NCBI RefSeq assembly: GCF_945859685.1
Contig: NC_079147.1
Coordinates: 86,482,315 to 86,546,314, forward strand
Reading direction: 5' to 3'
From: Eupeodes corollae
Lineage: Eukaryota > Arthropoda > Insecta > Diptera > Syrphidae
Length of the DNA: 64,000 bases
Shown in pieces: positions 22,630 to 34,817 of the stretch; the stretch's first letter is position 1; every line of letters begins with the position of its first letter. The notes beneath the pieces are model-generated. The model was not told where the DNA came from, ran no database searches, and saw only the letters and a program-made list of their open reading frames with translations. The translations under genes were made by a program, and so were the position numbers.

Positions 22630-24935
22630 TACGTAACTTCTTTTCACCCAAAATCATTACGCCCAAATTGAAAAAAGTCGAACACTTTTTTTATTGTAAG
22701 ATTTGGCTAATATTACGGAAGTTTTGGGCATTAAAAATGTTTGGGTTTTATGAAATTGGAATTCTCTATTCTCATAACTTCGCATTCCGTCTGTCGATTT
22801 GCCTTGCTTAAAAGGTTTGTAGGTTTTCGTGCTTTGCTAAAAAATGTGTTAATTGAATTATTCTAAGAAATTAAAAAATTAATACCAATATTTTGAATAT
22901 GATGAGATAGTTTGATTTCAAAACCGGTTTTTTTAACGAGATTTTTTAGTCGTGAACAAATTTTTACCAATTTTAGTAGCATTTCTTAAAAGATTTTTTT
23001 TTATTATGTGAACGAATACAAGGATGAATAAAATTTATTTGAATTTAATACCTTCTATTGTTCAAGTGATATTGAAAACCGAACATCATATTTAAAAAAT
23101 GTTCGTACATTTTTTTAGATTTTATTTTCTTATGAAAAAACGGACTGTTGGATTTTTATCAAAAATTCTTTGAATGTCAAAAACAATATTTACGTATAGA
23201 TGTATTTAAAATAAGTTAGAAACCAATATTTTTAATTTTTGAAAAGACATTTGAGTCGAAAATCAATTTTTACAAACTTTTAGAAATGCTTTTTTTAGAT
23301 TTGTATTTATTGTTAAAAAACTTTCAATTTCATTTTTCAAAAAAATTAAAGCGAATGTTTAAAACAATATTTCTCATAAGATAAAATAATGTTCAAAGTT
23401 TTGAAAAGATATTTGTCGAAAATCATTTTTAGCTACTTTTATTAGTTATTTTTTAGATTTTTATTTTTTTGTAAAAAGACTTTCAATTCGATTTTTCTTA
23501 AAATAGTACTCAATTTTGACAACAATATTTTATTTAAAAATAAAATTAGTTTAAAGCAAATGTCTAAAAGGTTTGAAAAGTAATTTGTGTCACAAATCAA
23601 TTTTTACTAACTTTTATTAATTTTTTTTAAGGTTTTAATTTTTGTAAAAAAAACTGTCAATTGGATTTTCCTTGTTTGGTATCACGTTACAATTTATTAT
23701 ATAAAATGTAATACAAGTCTCTAGCGTTTTTCTTGTAAGATATTTAAGGTGAACCCAAAACTTTCACCAGTTTTTAAACTGCTATGATTAAAAAAAACAC
23801 CCTCGCAATTTTCTGCATCTTTCTGAGTTTTAATTTGTATAACGAAATTTATTAGAAGTCGATATCTCTACTAGTTCTTGAGCTATGGACACACGCACGC
23901 ACAGACATCTTTGTAAAAATCTTTAATTTCGACTCTAGGGACCTTGAAACGTTGAGAAATTTTCAATTCGACAAATCGGACCCATTACAATAACTTTCTA
24001 GTTGAAGTTAATAAAGCCAAAATAGTATAAATGTCTATACCCCAAAAATGTCTTTATCGCCCAAAAACAGAAGAAAATGCCACAGAACCCAAAATAGATG
24101 TCGTATTTCTCAAATCAATTTTATAGTAACATAACGCCCAACCTACGAATTGTAATATTGCCCAAAAGTTGTCACGTGTGTTTAAACATTTGGGCATTCT
24201 GACAACATTTTAATTTATTTTGGTACTACGAAATTTTAAATTTTATCGTCCAAACACAAACATTTAACGAAACAAATGTCAGATCGCCCAAAAATACAGA
24301 ACTTCAAAAAAGCGTGACAAATATGTTTGGACTTATATCGCTTTCAGAGAGCAAAATTAGTCCAATTTTCAAAGTGAAATGGTTTGCTTGTTTACAATGT
24401 GAGTACCCAGATTTTGAATGCAATAAATGCAGGGGGCAGCATGCCTCCTCCATACATGCCCCATTGTTCATACGCATCTCAGAACCCAACCACTATCTTT
24501 TGGGCGTTATGAAATTTCTAAATTTGGGCTTTACGATTTTAAAGTTGGTTTGAGTGATATGACAATTAATTTGGGCTTTGTGACTTTTTCGTAGTTACAT
24601 ATATTACGAACGTTGCTCTTTTTGGTATTTGTGTCATTTTATGATTTGGCTTATATGTTGTTGTCAGGCCTAAGAAACGATAGAAATGATAATTGTCGTA
24701 ATGCCTAATATAAATGTCATAAAGCCCAACTTCTGTTTCATGAAATCCAAGTTCAAAATTAAAAATTATTTTGGGCAAAATAATAGCTTACCATTTGGAC
24801 GTTCTTTTATTTAAATTTATTTGGGCATTACGATATTCGCTTTGGGAATTTTAGGAATTTTTTAAATTGTTGGCTCTATGACCAAATTTGAGATTTATGG
24901 CATGTTAGGATTTCGGCGTTATAGTTAAGTCTATT
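22630..24935. repeat. GCCCAA/TTGGGC-studded repeat, split by an AT-rich insertion
   Basis: Outside the nested element (22770-24012) this stretch carries at least a dozen GCCCAA or TTGGGC words, often as TAACGCCCAA or TTGGGCATTACGA, on both strands: for example 22651, 22727, 24049, 24126, 24158, 24191, 24284, 24499, 24523, 24571, 24721, 24771 and 24820. Spacing is irregular. There is no coding potential. It may be a decayed foldback-type or tandem repeat. I do not know a family like it. Confidence 0.5.
22770..24012 (-). repeat. AT-rich repeat element, nested copy
   Basis: Left end: ATAACTTCGCATTCCGTCTG then TCGATTTGCCTTGCTTAAAA. Right end: GACACACGCACGCACAGACA, TCGACTCTAGGGACCTTGAA, CAAATCGGACCCATTACAAT and AACTTTCTAGTTGAAGTTA. 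This is a near full-length reverse copy with its internal tandem blocks (GAGTCGAAAATCAATTTTTA recurring). It lies inside the GCCCAA-rich repeat, so it is the younger of the two. Confidence 0.65.
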
Positions 24936-24939
24936 TTTG

Positions 24940-26487
24940 TATCTAATTATTCTGAAATACAATATGGAGATTTACAAAAAATAAATATATGTATCTTCCT
25001 CCAAAAAAAGGTTGCTTAGATTTTACACTATTGTTCAAAAACACCCTGAGATGCTTAATTTTATGAATTTATAACACATTTACCTTCTACTAAGCCTTTG
25101 TTGTGTTTACTTAAAAGAATTCACTAAAATCGATTAATCTAATTTTCAACAAGTCACGTTACAATTTAAACGATTAAATCAGTTTTACCCACACGTGAAT
25201 CTTCTTTTTTATGAATTAATTTTGGTTTATCTGACAAACAAAAATCCTTTGGTAGGGTTATAATAATAATGCGGGAACTAAAGGACAAATGAACATATAC
25301 AAAAGCCCATAACAAAGATTTAGGTAAGACATGGTTTGAGAGTGAACAAAAAAGTAAACATAAAACCCTCTCACCCTTAAAAAAAGATTTGAGAATGTCA
25401 TCTTGTCTAGGCAAACATCATCTATCATTCAGGGACTTGACCTTTTTTTCACTATATTCAAACATATCACGGGGACGTAACGACGACAAGGACGACATGC
25501 TGATATGGAGCTTTTCCCTTCAAATGGATTTAAGTATTTCTATGAATGAGGTGAATCACCATCACAACTCTTGATTCCACATCTTATGTTAACAAAAAAC
25601 AAGATATCAACAAACATCTTAACATTTACATTTATGTTATTACAAGGACTTTGAATGTCCTTCGTGCGTGTGTCGTCTAATGTGCAGGCGTATTATATCA
25701 CACTTTGATGCGTTAATCGAATTCTTAATTTAATGATTTTATCACAACAAATGGTCAACTTGTACAAAGGTTCCTCTACATCTTACATCAAGTAGTAATA
25801 TATAAAATGATGGACAACAATCCGAAATAATTTGTCACCACAATTACTTTTTTTCTGTCACAATTGCCACGCAGCAGCAGGGACAATAATTTTGGGGCAC
25901 GTGAAACTAAATATCATTTGTTTTTTTCTTCTTTTATTTTTGTCAAACTTTCTATTCCTATACATCTGCTGCAGATGGCTGCTCGTCCTTAGAGTCGGAG
26001 TTTTTCTGATTCCGCTCTCATCTCGAAGGGGATGTCAAATAAATTGGGTGTCTGTTTTATTAAGGAGCTGCTGATTGATTTGCATCAAATTTTGATTCCA
26101 TCATGGGACATGATTGAGTTTTGATTTTTTTAAGACCTAATATGGTGATCGATCACTTGATTGGTGAATTAATAAAAGAATGAAACTTTTTTACGGAACA
26201 ATTGTTTTTTTTTTATAGAGGTGTCGTAAGGGGACATTTTGGGATATATTGTTTTCCTCGCATGACATGGTTTTTAACTTGAACATTTTTCCTTTCAATT
26301 GTCCTTTTTTTCACGTGTGTCCTTTGGATATTGCTCAAAATTTGCTCTATAGTTTTTATGGTGTAAAATATTAATTGAATCATTATTAAACAGAATGTGT
26401 TTGTTTTCTATATTTGTATTAGATAAACATATTATGACAGCACAAGTAAGAACGCCCTCTATATTGCCTTTTTTTAGTAAGGTTTCG
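24940..26487. other. No gene recognised
   Basis: Unique-looking A/T-rich DNA. The frames at 25166-25574 on both strands and 25832-26074 have no motif I can name. Confidence 0.45.
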
Positions 26488-26488
26488 A

Positions 26489-26679
26489 AAATTGGTAGAT
26501 CAAAAAAAAAAAATCAAATGGGGTGGCGCAACAGTCCGTTGTGAACCAGGGCCTAGTGACTTACAACTCTCAACCATTCCTGTGTGCGAGTACTGTTGTC
26601 AGGAATGGAGGGGACCTACAATTTTAGGCCGAATCCGAACGGCTAGATTGAGTACTACACGGGTACTACAAATTGGTAG
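26489..26679 (-). mobile_element. SINE copy with perfect 12-bp target-site duplication
   Basis: AAATTGGTAGAT occurs at 26489-26500 and again at 26668-26679, exactly flanking the element. Inside, from the left, are an A12 run (26502-26513), then GGTGGCGCAACAGTCCGTTG, GGGCCTAGTGACTTACAACT, AGGAATGGAGGGGACCTACA and ATCCGAACGGCTAGATT, then ACACGGGTACTAC. Most of the first part repeats at 37064-37250. The middle that carries the B box in the 12904 copy is missing here, so this copy is internally deleted. Orientation is set from the B box of that copy, which makes the A-run a T-rich 3' tail on the minus strand. Confidence 0.75.
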
Positions 26680-26689
26680 ATAACCTTTT

Positions 26690-27690
26690 AAATAAACTGC
26701 TTCTTCATCGAGTCTTAAAGGAATGCAGCTCATCTAAACCATGAACTGTACATATGTACATTCTTATTAAAAGATTATGATGTTAAGAAGAAAACAAGGA
26801 CATTCATTTCTGATCTAACAATGCCTGAAAAGTAGTTATCAATTAATGGAATTAACGATTTTTTGTTGTATTAAAATCGCGAAATCATAAACAGGATTAT
26901 AACACTGGTCAACAAAGCCTTGTAACTCGTAGATCAAATTAACCTTTTCTAAGATTAGTAATGACTTTAGTTCGTCTTCAATTTTAAAATCTTTTATCAC
27001 GTGGGTTTTTGAGATACAGCATTTTAAAATTCGAAAAAAACCTTATATTATGCTTCTTTCGGTATCTTATTCACTCTTTTAAAAATCGATATTGTAAAAC
27101 CTTTACCTGCTCTACATACATTTTAAAAGAGAGCTGAAGCATTTATGCTAAAACCGTTCTTAACATAAAAACGCAAAAGGATAAAAACGCAAATTGTGAT
27201 CTTATAACGAATTCTTAGTCTTAAGGTTATAACACCAAGTCTTAGGAATATAATGAAGCAAATATAAGAGTACTTTTGAAAACGATTATTTCTGAATTAG
27301 TGCACATAAATCTAAAATCGAGATTCGGATGTGAAATCAGCAAAAACAAATAAGCCTAAAAAAATACTATTTTAAACCATTTTTGTATTTTCAGAGAAGA
27401 ACATTTCAAAAATGTTACCTTATAGAGAAATTATTAGGTAATTCGGGACTGACTAATTCCTTTTAAAAAAGTATTTTTTAGTTTTTGTATTAAAAATTAA
27501 ACTTAAGTTTTATTTTATATATACATATCAATTCAAAAGGAAATTTTAAGTGTTTATTTTAATTTATTGACTTTAAAAGTTTAATGAGGTGATTGCTTAA
27601 ATCTTTATTTTTTTATTTTACACAGCTGGACTTTTTTTTAGATTTTATGATCATGAAATTTAGAGGTTTCAAAAGAATAGGGTTAGAATT
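26690..27690. other. No gene recognised
   Basis: A/T-rich DNA with no recognisable coding or repeat motif. Confidence 0.45.
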
Positions 27691-27754
27691 TGACATCTGT
27701 CAAACTAAGTTTTAAACCAATTTTTTTAGTTAAAAGTCTGACATTTAAGAAAAT

Positions 27755-28720
27755 AAATCGCTTAACTATCGCACAACTCATAATAATAATTTTTAAAACC
27801 TATTACAAGAATGGTGATTATGTCACAGCCATAAATCGTGCTTTAAGAGAATTTTAGCAAATTCGCATAGTTGTGAAGAAATTTAAAGAGACTGGATTCT
27901 TTAAAGATATTGTAAGGCTTGTGGATCATCGCTTCGCTCGTACCACTGATAATATCGCTAATGTATGTAAAAGTGTTGCCGAAGATCCGAACGAGTAGAT
28001 TCCTCTTTGTTCTCAAGAATTAGGGGTGTCTTACGCACATTATGGCGTATTTGCATTTGGTTCTTCACCTACATCCATATTAAGTCCAACTCACACAACA
28101 ACTGAAGCAAGCTGACCATTTACAAAGTCGTAAATACGTCAAATGGCTGACTGTACCAACAGGCGATGGACGGCGATTTTTCGAACAAGATTTTCTTCAG
28201 CGACGAAGCATATTTCTCACTTGGAGTTCTAAAAATCCTGCAATAATTGAAGAGAGTTCATTACTTTTACTAAAAGTCACTGTTTGGAAAGCTCTTTCTT
28301 TCAGAGGTGTCATTGTACCTTACTTCTTCGAAAACAACAATGGAACTACTGTCACCGTTAATTCGGAGCGTTATGCGGTCATATGCTAACTGATTTTTTT
28401 TTTTGGCTGCAATTGAAAAATGCGAATTGGAGAATAAGTGGTATCAACAAGACTGTGCCACACGGCACACAACTTGAGGGAATATGGCTTTATTGCTTTC
28501 TCGTAGTAGTGATATCAACTTGCCACCAAGATCATGCTAATAGCTGTTAAAGCAGATAAACCTTTAACTCTTGAACACTATAAAACCAACATTTGACTAA
28601 TTACAGCTCAGATACCGCCCAATATGTGTCAAAAAGTAGTCGATAATTACTTGAAAAGAATCGATGAGTGCAACAATTCGCGTGGTTGTCATTCAAATGA
28701 TGTAGTGCAAGTAAAAAAAA
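27755..28720 (+). pseudogene. Dead rosa-like DD41D mariner transposase
   Basis: Readable across frames: NRLTIAQLI and TYYKNGDYVTAINRALREF (N-terminal helix-turn-helix), DHRFARTTDNIANVCKSVAE (27930-27990), PLCSQELGVSY, IFFSDEAYFSLG with the first catalytic Asp (about 28190), KVTVWKA-like text, NNNGTTVTVNSERYAV and WYQQDCATRHTT with the second Asp (28440-28475). After SSDINLPPRSC the sequence jumps to VKADKPLTLEHYKTNI, so the segment with the third Asp (relatives LTPLDFFLWGY) is deleted. It ends PPNMCQKVVDNYLKRIDECN about 28675. It belongs to the same broad family as 8656-9475 but is a different, better-preserved lineage. Terminal inverted repeats not identified. Confidence 0.8.
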
Positions 28721-28729
28721 TATCATGAA

Positions 28730-29160
28730 AAAAAAAATATTTTATATATGTTAACGTTTGCTTCTGAAACCGCATAATGGATAACCCTGTATAAGAAAAT
28801 AAAATTAGCCGTCAATCGAAAAAGTTTAACAGGCTCAATAAGCATAACTACATTTTTACTTGGATTAGTTAACAGTTTAAAAGATTTTTGCAGGAAATTT
28901 TTAAATTATTTTCCGGGAACTGGAACGAAACTTGAAAAAGCAAAAACAAATTCGCACTTATTGTTACTAATTGATAGTTTTTTGATCATTTTTGATTACG
29001 AAAAGAAAATCATTTGGAATTCCATGTACTGTATCTTACAATGGGGCCGCTTTATTTTTTCAATCAAATCTTGTTGACTTGGGAATAAATTATGATCAAG
29101 ATTTAAATAATTTCAATTCTAATATAAATGCTGGTAGCCTTTGTTTATCTTTATAATCTC
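28730..29160. other. No gene recognised
   Basis: A/T-rich DNA between a transposase relic and an RT relic. Nothing recognisable. Confidence 0.4.
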
Positions 29161-29164
29161 TGGA

Positions 29165-30055
29165 GAAAAGTTTCTCCGCTGCACCACATAATATTTCTCC
29201 ACTTCTTTTAAAATTTTGTGAACACAATTAAGTAACCCCGCTGTGTTATATTTTCAACATGTCTTTGCGACAAGAAGGTATATTTTTAGATAGTTGGAAA
29301 CATTCTCTGATTACTCATCTAAATAAATCTGGATCTAAAGGATATGTAGAAAATTATAGACCTATTGCTAAACTTCAGTTAATTAAAAAAGTATTGCAAT
29401 TGTTTAAAACAAACTGTATAATTTATGGCATGGCTTTATGAATGGAAGATCGAAAACAACCAATTTATCAATATTTACGAATTATTTTCTTGGTTGTTTA
29501 GAAAATCGCTTGCAAGTCGACGTTATTTACACCGATTTGTCAAAGGCATTTGATCGTGTGAAACTCAATATTCTTTAAAAAAAAAAAAATTAAGCTGCTA
29601 TTGTTTCACTCTGCTCTCCTTGACCGGATAAAAAAAGTTATTTAGTTGGAAGTAGTCAATATGTTTAAATTGGTAATGTTTTATCAAATAAAATAATAAA
29701 CTTTTCAGGTGTTCCTCAAGGCAGCCACCTTGGACCACTCCTTTTTATTCTTTTTATTAATTATTTGCCAAATTATATTTTTTATACAAAGTGTCTCTTA
29801 TATGAAGATAATCTCAATATTTGTAGGTCTGTAATATCTTCATAAGATGCCAGTAAAATTCAAACTGATATTGGCTGCATTGGTTACTGGTGTACTATAA
29901 ATGGTTTATATTTCAATGTGAAAAACTGCAGTGTTGTTAAATTTTTTAAGATACTAGATCCATTAAGTTTTAATTACGAAAATGACAATCATTCATTACA
30001 AAGTTTAACAAGACAAAAAGATCTTGGAGTGATTTTTGACTATATAAAATGAGTT
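29165..30055 (+). pseudogene. Non-LTR reverse transcriptase relic
   Basis: RT blocks in order: AAPHNISPLLLKFCEHN, MSLRQEGIFLDSWKHSLITH and SKGYVENYRPIAKLQLIKKV (29259-29400), GFMNGRSKTTNLSIFTNYF, LQVDVIYTDLSKAFDRVKLN (block A, 29510-29570), SGVPQGSHLGPLLFILFINY (29706-29766), LLYEDNLNICRSV where YADD has become YEDN (about 29805), NGLYFNVKNC, and QKDLGVIFDYIK (30017-30052). Wording is typical of Jockey/CR1-like LINEs. Several stops, frameshifts and the altered active site make it dead. It ends close to the Harbinger fragment at 30190. Confidence 0.8.
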
Positions 30056-30189
30056 TTTCTCTTCAAATTGACCACGTTATTTCTAGAGCAGTTCTAAGTC
30101 TTTTGATGATCCATTTACTCTAAAAATCCTTTAAATATCCTTTGTCATACCCCCTTTTTTTTTAAAAAAAAAGTTTAGTTTCGAACGAG

Positions 30190-30715
30190 TATCCAGTTGT
30201 TTGACAGTTTTAAAAACAAAAAAATTAAACGCAGAAGAATAAGAGATAATTCCAAAGTAATGGAGCTGAATGAGAAAAGGTTTGTGCTTATACACACATA
30301 TGTACATACGGTAGAATATTTGAACGCATTCTTAAAGAAAAATATATACTTTTGTTTTAGTTTTGTTACGAGCTATCGTCTTTCTAAAGACGGATTCATG
30401 TTCTTGCTTAACAACATATCATCCGACATGACTACTTGCAGAAGACAAAATGCTGTTCCGATTATCATTAAGTTATCAGAGGCATTGAATTTTTTGGCAA
30501 CAGGAGGATACCAAAACCAAATCAATGGTGACAAGAACGCTGGAATTACACAGCAATAACTATTTTAAAAAAAACTTTCCGAAGTTTTGACTTCAATCGA
30601 AAAAGTCATGTGTCCGCTGATGATGAATTTTGATATGAATGAGGAAGAGAAACGAAAGTCCAAACGTTATTTTTGGCAAAAATTACGAATTCCCGGTTTA
30701 ATTAGGTGATAGCTA
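30190..30715 (+). pseudogene. PIF/Harbinger transposase N-terminal fragment with intron
   Basis: Exon text RIRDNSKVMELNEK (30230-30279), then SYRLSKDGFMFLLNNISSDM, TTCRRQNAVPIIIKLSEALN and FLATGGYQNQ (30366-30520), then in another frame MCPLMMNFDMNEEEKRKSKR and YFWQKLRIPGLI (to 30712). These match the region before the catalytic domain of Harbinger (HARBI1-like) transposases. An 81-base segment at 30280-30360 starts GTTTGT and ends TTGTTTTAG. It separates two family-like blocks and reads as a short spliceosomal intron of length divisible by three. The catalytic DDE part is absent, so this is a fragment. Confidence 0.7.
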
Positions 30716-30719
30716 GAAC

Positions 30720-31119
30720 TCATATTCAGCATTTCATTTACACTTTGACAAAAAAAAACTTCGCTCGCAAACACATTAATTGCAGAGTGATTATTTTCGA
30801 TTTTGCCTTGTTTTGAATTCTACTTTCGAGTTACGTAGTTCCTCGTTTATTCGAAAGTTCATAAGAAAATAGTTGGCACTATTAGAACTATTCGATCCTC
30901 GTTGGCTCGAAAGTAGTCAAATAAATACATAGTAGGTACCAATTTTCTAATTCGAGCCATTTCATTGTAGAATCGAATTACAATGTATTGTCTTAAGTTA
31001 ATTATATTGAACTCATATGTTAAAAATCTTATTATTATTTGATTTAATTGCAGTCTCCATAAAGTCATGCTACTTGAAAGAGGAAAAGAAATAAATAATA
31101 CACAACAAAATTTTTTGTG
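30720..31119. other. No gene recognised
   Basis: A/T-rich DNA downstream of the Harbinger fragment. The minus-strand frame at 30859-31161 has no known motif. Confidence 0.4.
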
Positions 31120-31545
31120 AGATAAAAAAAGTAAGAAGTCAATATCTTTCTTTGATGTCAAGTTACTTGAGTCGAAAACAATTTTTTTCAGAGTTTAGTT
31201 GTTTTTCTAAGTTTTAATTTTTTTGTAAAAAAGAATGTCCATTGTATTTAAAAAAAAATATTGCCAATATCATAAAAAACTTTTATTTCAATATATGTTT
31301 TTACCATTTTACTAATTTTAAGTAGCATTTTATTTCTCGCCAAAAAATACTTGGAGTTTTCTAAGAAAATTTCCTGTTTTCACAACAATACTCTGTATAG
31401 AATCACGTAATTTTGAAGTCTTTCTTCGTGTAATCTCAAGATAGTCGAGTTGAAATTCAGTTGTTATCACCTTCTGTATAATACTTTTTTATGTACATTA
31501 GTAAAAATAAACACTAATTTAATTGGTAAGGTCTTTCGGACTGCT
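31120..31545 (-). repeat. AT-rich repeat family, partial copy
   Basis: TGTGAGATAAAAAAAGTAAG, AAGTCAATATCTTTCTTTGA, GTTACTTGAGTCGAAAACAA and AAAAGAATGTCCATTGTATT match the family's internal blocks. Neither constant end is present. Confidence 0.5.
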
Positions 31546-31549
31546 TGGG

Positions 31550-34225
31550 AAATATTTTAAAACTAATAAAATCTCATCTCGCAACATAAGGGTAGTTTTA
31601 AAAACTCCTCTAAGAACTTGAAAAACAACAAGTTTTTCAGAAAAACATGCAATACTTAATGAAAAATGTAATTTGAACTCTTTATAAAAAACAAAACCAT
31701 TGTGGTCTATTAATCTATTTTGTTACAAAACAAGACCAACTAAAATCAATTTAACAAATTAGATATAATGGAATGCTTACCTCCTCAAAATAAATAAATA
31801 AACACATATACTTAAAATTAACCTCTGAGTTAAACAAGGACAATGAAAAAAACTATGGTATTAGAAATAGAAAAACACACACACTATACATAAAATGTTA
31901 TTCTAAAAGCTCGAAGTGCTTTAACATACAAATGGCGCACAATGTGTAAAGGTTCATCCTACAACTTTTCCATCAAACAGAAAGGTTATCCATCTAAGGG
32001 TTGCACTGTCCACACCTCCTGTCAATCAAGACTTAAACACAACCAACAACAAAAGCACATATATGGAAACAATTTCACCCTTGTGGAAAATGGTTTATAC
32101 ATATGTACAATACATCCCTAGATATAGCCGGGTCGAATCGTTTACAACTTACAATCACACACGATGATAGATGATGGATGATGGATTTATTTTGAGGAGG
32201 TTTTTTTTTTTTGAGTCAAAAACTAAACACAACATATTGAACCTTGAAATTATGTTATTTACATGAGAACATGAAGAGATTTTCCCCCACGAGACGGACC
32301 TTTAGGTATTTAAGTTCATCAGACACAAAATAATGACAAAGACCATCATATGCATTGCACCCTTACTCTATCTTGGAAAAAGTTTCGAGGAAATACTGCG
32401 TCATATTTGACAAATATATACATACTCCGGTATAGGAAACAGAAAGATAGGGTTATTGGGTATGTCCTGTCCGATAAACTTCCTTCCACCCCAAATAAAA
32501 ACAACTTCTTTTTAACATACATATCACTTGACCAGAACTTAACCAAAAGTTGACCAAAGTTTAGTGTAAAAGTATAGTCGATAAAATCCTTATAGGTTTC
32601 TTGTCAGAGTCCTTTGGAGTAAGATAAAGTCCTTGGACATGTGTAAGAAACACAGGATGTAGTACATAAAATGGTGGTAAATAAAAGATTGAGTAACATC
32701 TTATGCACACTTAAGGCGCAACCCTTTGGTTTTGTCCTTCTTAAGTTCGTTACATGACTATCAAAAAATTCGGGAAAATGTTCCTCTCTCTGGTAATGCT
32801 TAAAGCAAGGACGAAGGAGGACAGAGCTCAACAGATGAGTTATTTTTTATTTTAAACAAAATATTTTTCATAATAAAATAAAATTATTATCTCTTGTGAC
32901 ATCAAAATTTACCTTAAAATCCGTCTCAATTTTATCTCAAATGAGACCTTTTAAAGCTTTTATCTTATAAAGGCTAAAAGGCACTGTATATAAAAGTAGT
33001 ACATTGTTTGACATTTTCATTTCAATGGAATTCACAATGGCATAATAATTTAAAATATAGAGACAAACATTTATTTAAATTTTTCATCGTTTTGTTGAAA
33101 GGCATCAAGAAATAAAACAAAAACTTATGACAGAGGGTGTGCGGAATGTGACAGTCTCTAGACCATAAGTATATATAAAGCCATAATAGCGAAACTCCCC
33201 TTTTACTCTGACGCTATACTATAGTAGAGTTGTGCTGCTGCTGCTTCCATCACAGTGAGTTGATGTCTTGAAGTTATCTTATATTATTTTTTTTCTGTTA
33301 TTTTTCAGAGACGATGATAGATGACATTTTTCTTCCGTCATGTCTACTCTATGGTGATTTTTGCTACGTTCGTTTATTTTATTTTTTTTTCAATATACGA
33401 GTTATATGAAAAAGACAGAGGCACTTCATTTGAATACCCCTTCCGGCGATAATCTCAAGGTTGCAAAAGTTAAGGCGACATTGACGGAACTATGTGTGTA
33501 CGATGTAAGGCACATACCTATATCTACCTTAAATAATGTTTAACGTGTTTTTTTTGGTAAATGGGGGTTTCTTGAGAATTTGTTGTTTTTACTAAAACAA
33601 GAACACAGGGTTTAGAGACAGAAAACCTATTTATTGGAACTAGGAGATAAACTCACTCGTTAAAAATTTAAGAAAATATTCAAAACTATTTTAATATTCG
33701 ATTTTCAGTAGAACTGCTGACGCATTCTGTGAAACATTCCACTTAAACACAGTTGGTTTTATCTACAGACTATTTTAGTTTTGGAAATTTCAGTTTTTTG
33801 AAGTTTTCAGAACTTAGAATTTGGAAATAAAATTTAGTTTAAAAGTTTTTAAAAAATACAGTAAAGTCGTCTACATTACAATTTTTTTTTTTTTTATTCA
33901 TTCATCATCAATGAATATACAAAATATGTTAATTAACAATAATTTTAATAATAAACAATTTTCTTCAATATATTTCTACTCGTTTAAAGGTCGGCTGCAT
34001 GATGAATTAAATTAATAAGTGATATTGAATGACTTTTGGGTTCATTTTGTCCATAGTTCGTCCTGTGATAAGGAACCACAAAGAAAACGTCCCTATTTCT
34101 AAGATTCCTTTTAGGTACATACAAAATCATAAGAACTAGTAGTTCCAGAGATTTTATTCTAAAATCTAAAATGTCCTTCATAACAAGATTTCTTAAACAT
34201 TCTCTTTGACTTTTTAGACACTTCT
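31550..34225. other. No gene recognised
   Basis: Over 2.6 kb of A/T-rich, mostly unique-looking DNA. It has a GATGATAGATGATGGATGAT-type microsatellite at 32163-32185 and a GCTGCTGCTGCT run near 33234-33245. Small frames around 32346-32553 overlap on both strands and look like chance. No element or host exon recognised. Confidence 0.45.
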
Positions 34226-34231
34226 CATCAA

Positions 34232-34680
34232 TTAATGCGCATGTAGTACGTTTTTAAAGTTTAACTTATCTTGAAAACTAAAATGATAGAGAGGTAGGTC
34301 TAAACATATATTTACAAAAACAGAATGATCATATTCAATTATAAAAATCTGTTTATTATGTGATAAAGATAATTCCAACAATTTAAGATAACTTATTTTT
34401 AATCCCATTATCATAAAATTTCTTATAAAAAGTCTGTTGTGGACTGTATCAAAAGTTTTCACAAAATCTGCATACAAAACACTTGACTGCATTCTTCTTT
34501 CTAAAGAAGATATACCTACAAAAGTTTGTGAAAAAACACAAAGTAGTTGTGGTGGAGCGACCACTACAGAAACCCTGATGTCTTGTAGTTATAATATCTT
34601 TCTCTGTCAAACTGAGCCTATTGAAAACCAACTTTTCAAAAAGTTTTGGAATCGCTGAAAGTTTTAAGGCTGGCCTCTAG
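34232..34680 (-). pseudogene. Non-LTR reverse transcriptase fragment
   Basis: On the minus strand: SAIPKLFEKLVFNRL (about 34680), HQGFCSGRSTTTTL (relatives have QHGF-GRST) and, in the next frame, QSSVLYADFVKTFDTVHNRL with the block A Asp, then FMIMGLKISYLKLLELSLSH. Only the fingers and start of the palm are present. YADD and everything beyond are missing. Similar wording to the RT at 29165, so perhaps the same clade, but from a different part of the protein. Confidence 0.7.
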
Positions 34681-34817
34681 TTTTTAATCAATTGCCCTAA
34701 ACCGCTTTTATAAAAAGGGCTTGTCTTCTAAAAAGACACAAAGAAGCGATTTACATCGCACGTTTAAATAGCAAGAGGTAAATCGAATGGACTTGAGAAC
34801 TTATACTATTATTTAAA

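Noticed and set aside
24304..24553. Cys-containing frames on both strands (FACLQCEYPDFECNKC)
   Set aside because: The text looks zinc-finger-like, but it is short, lies within a non-coding repeat, and has no matching second motif.
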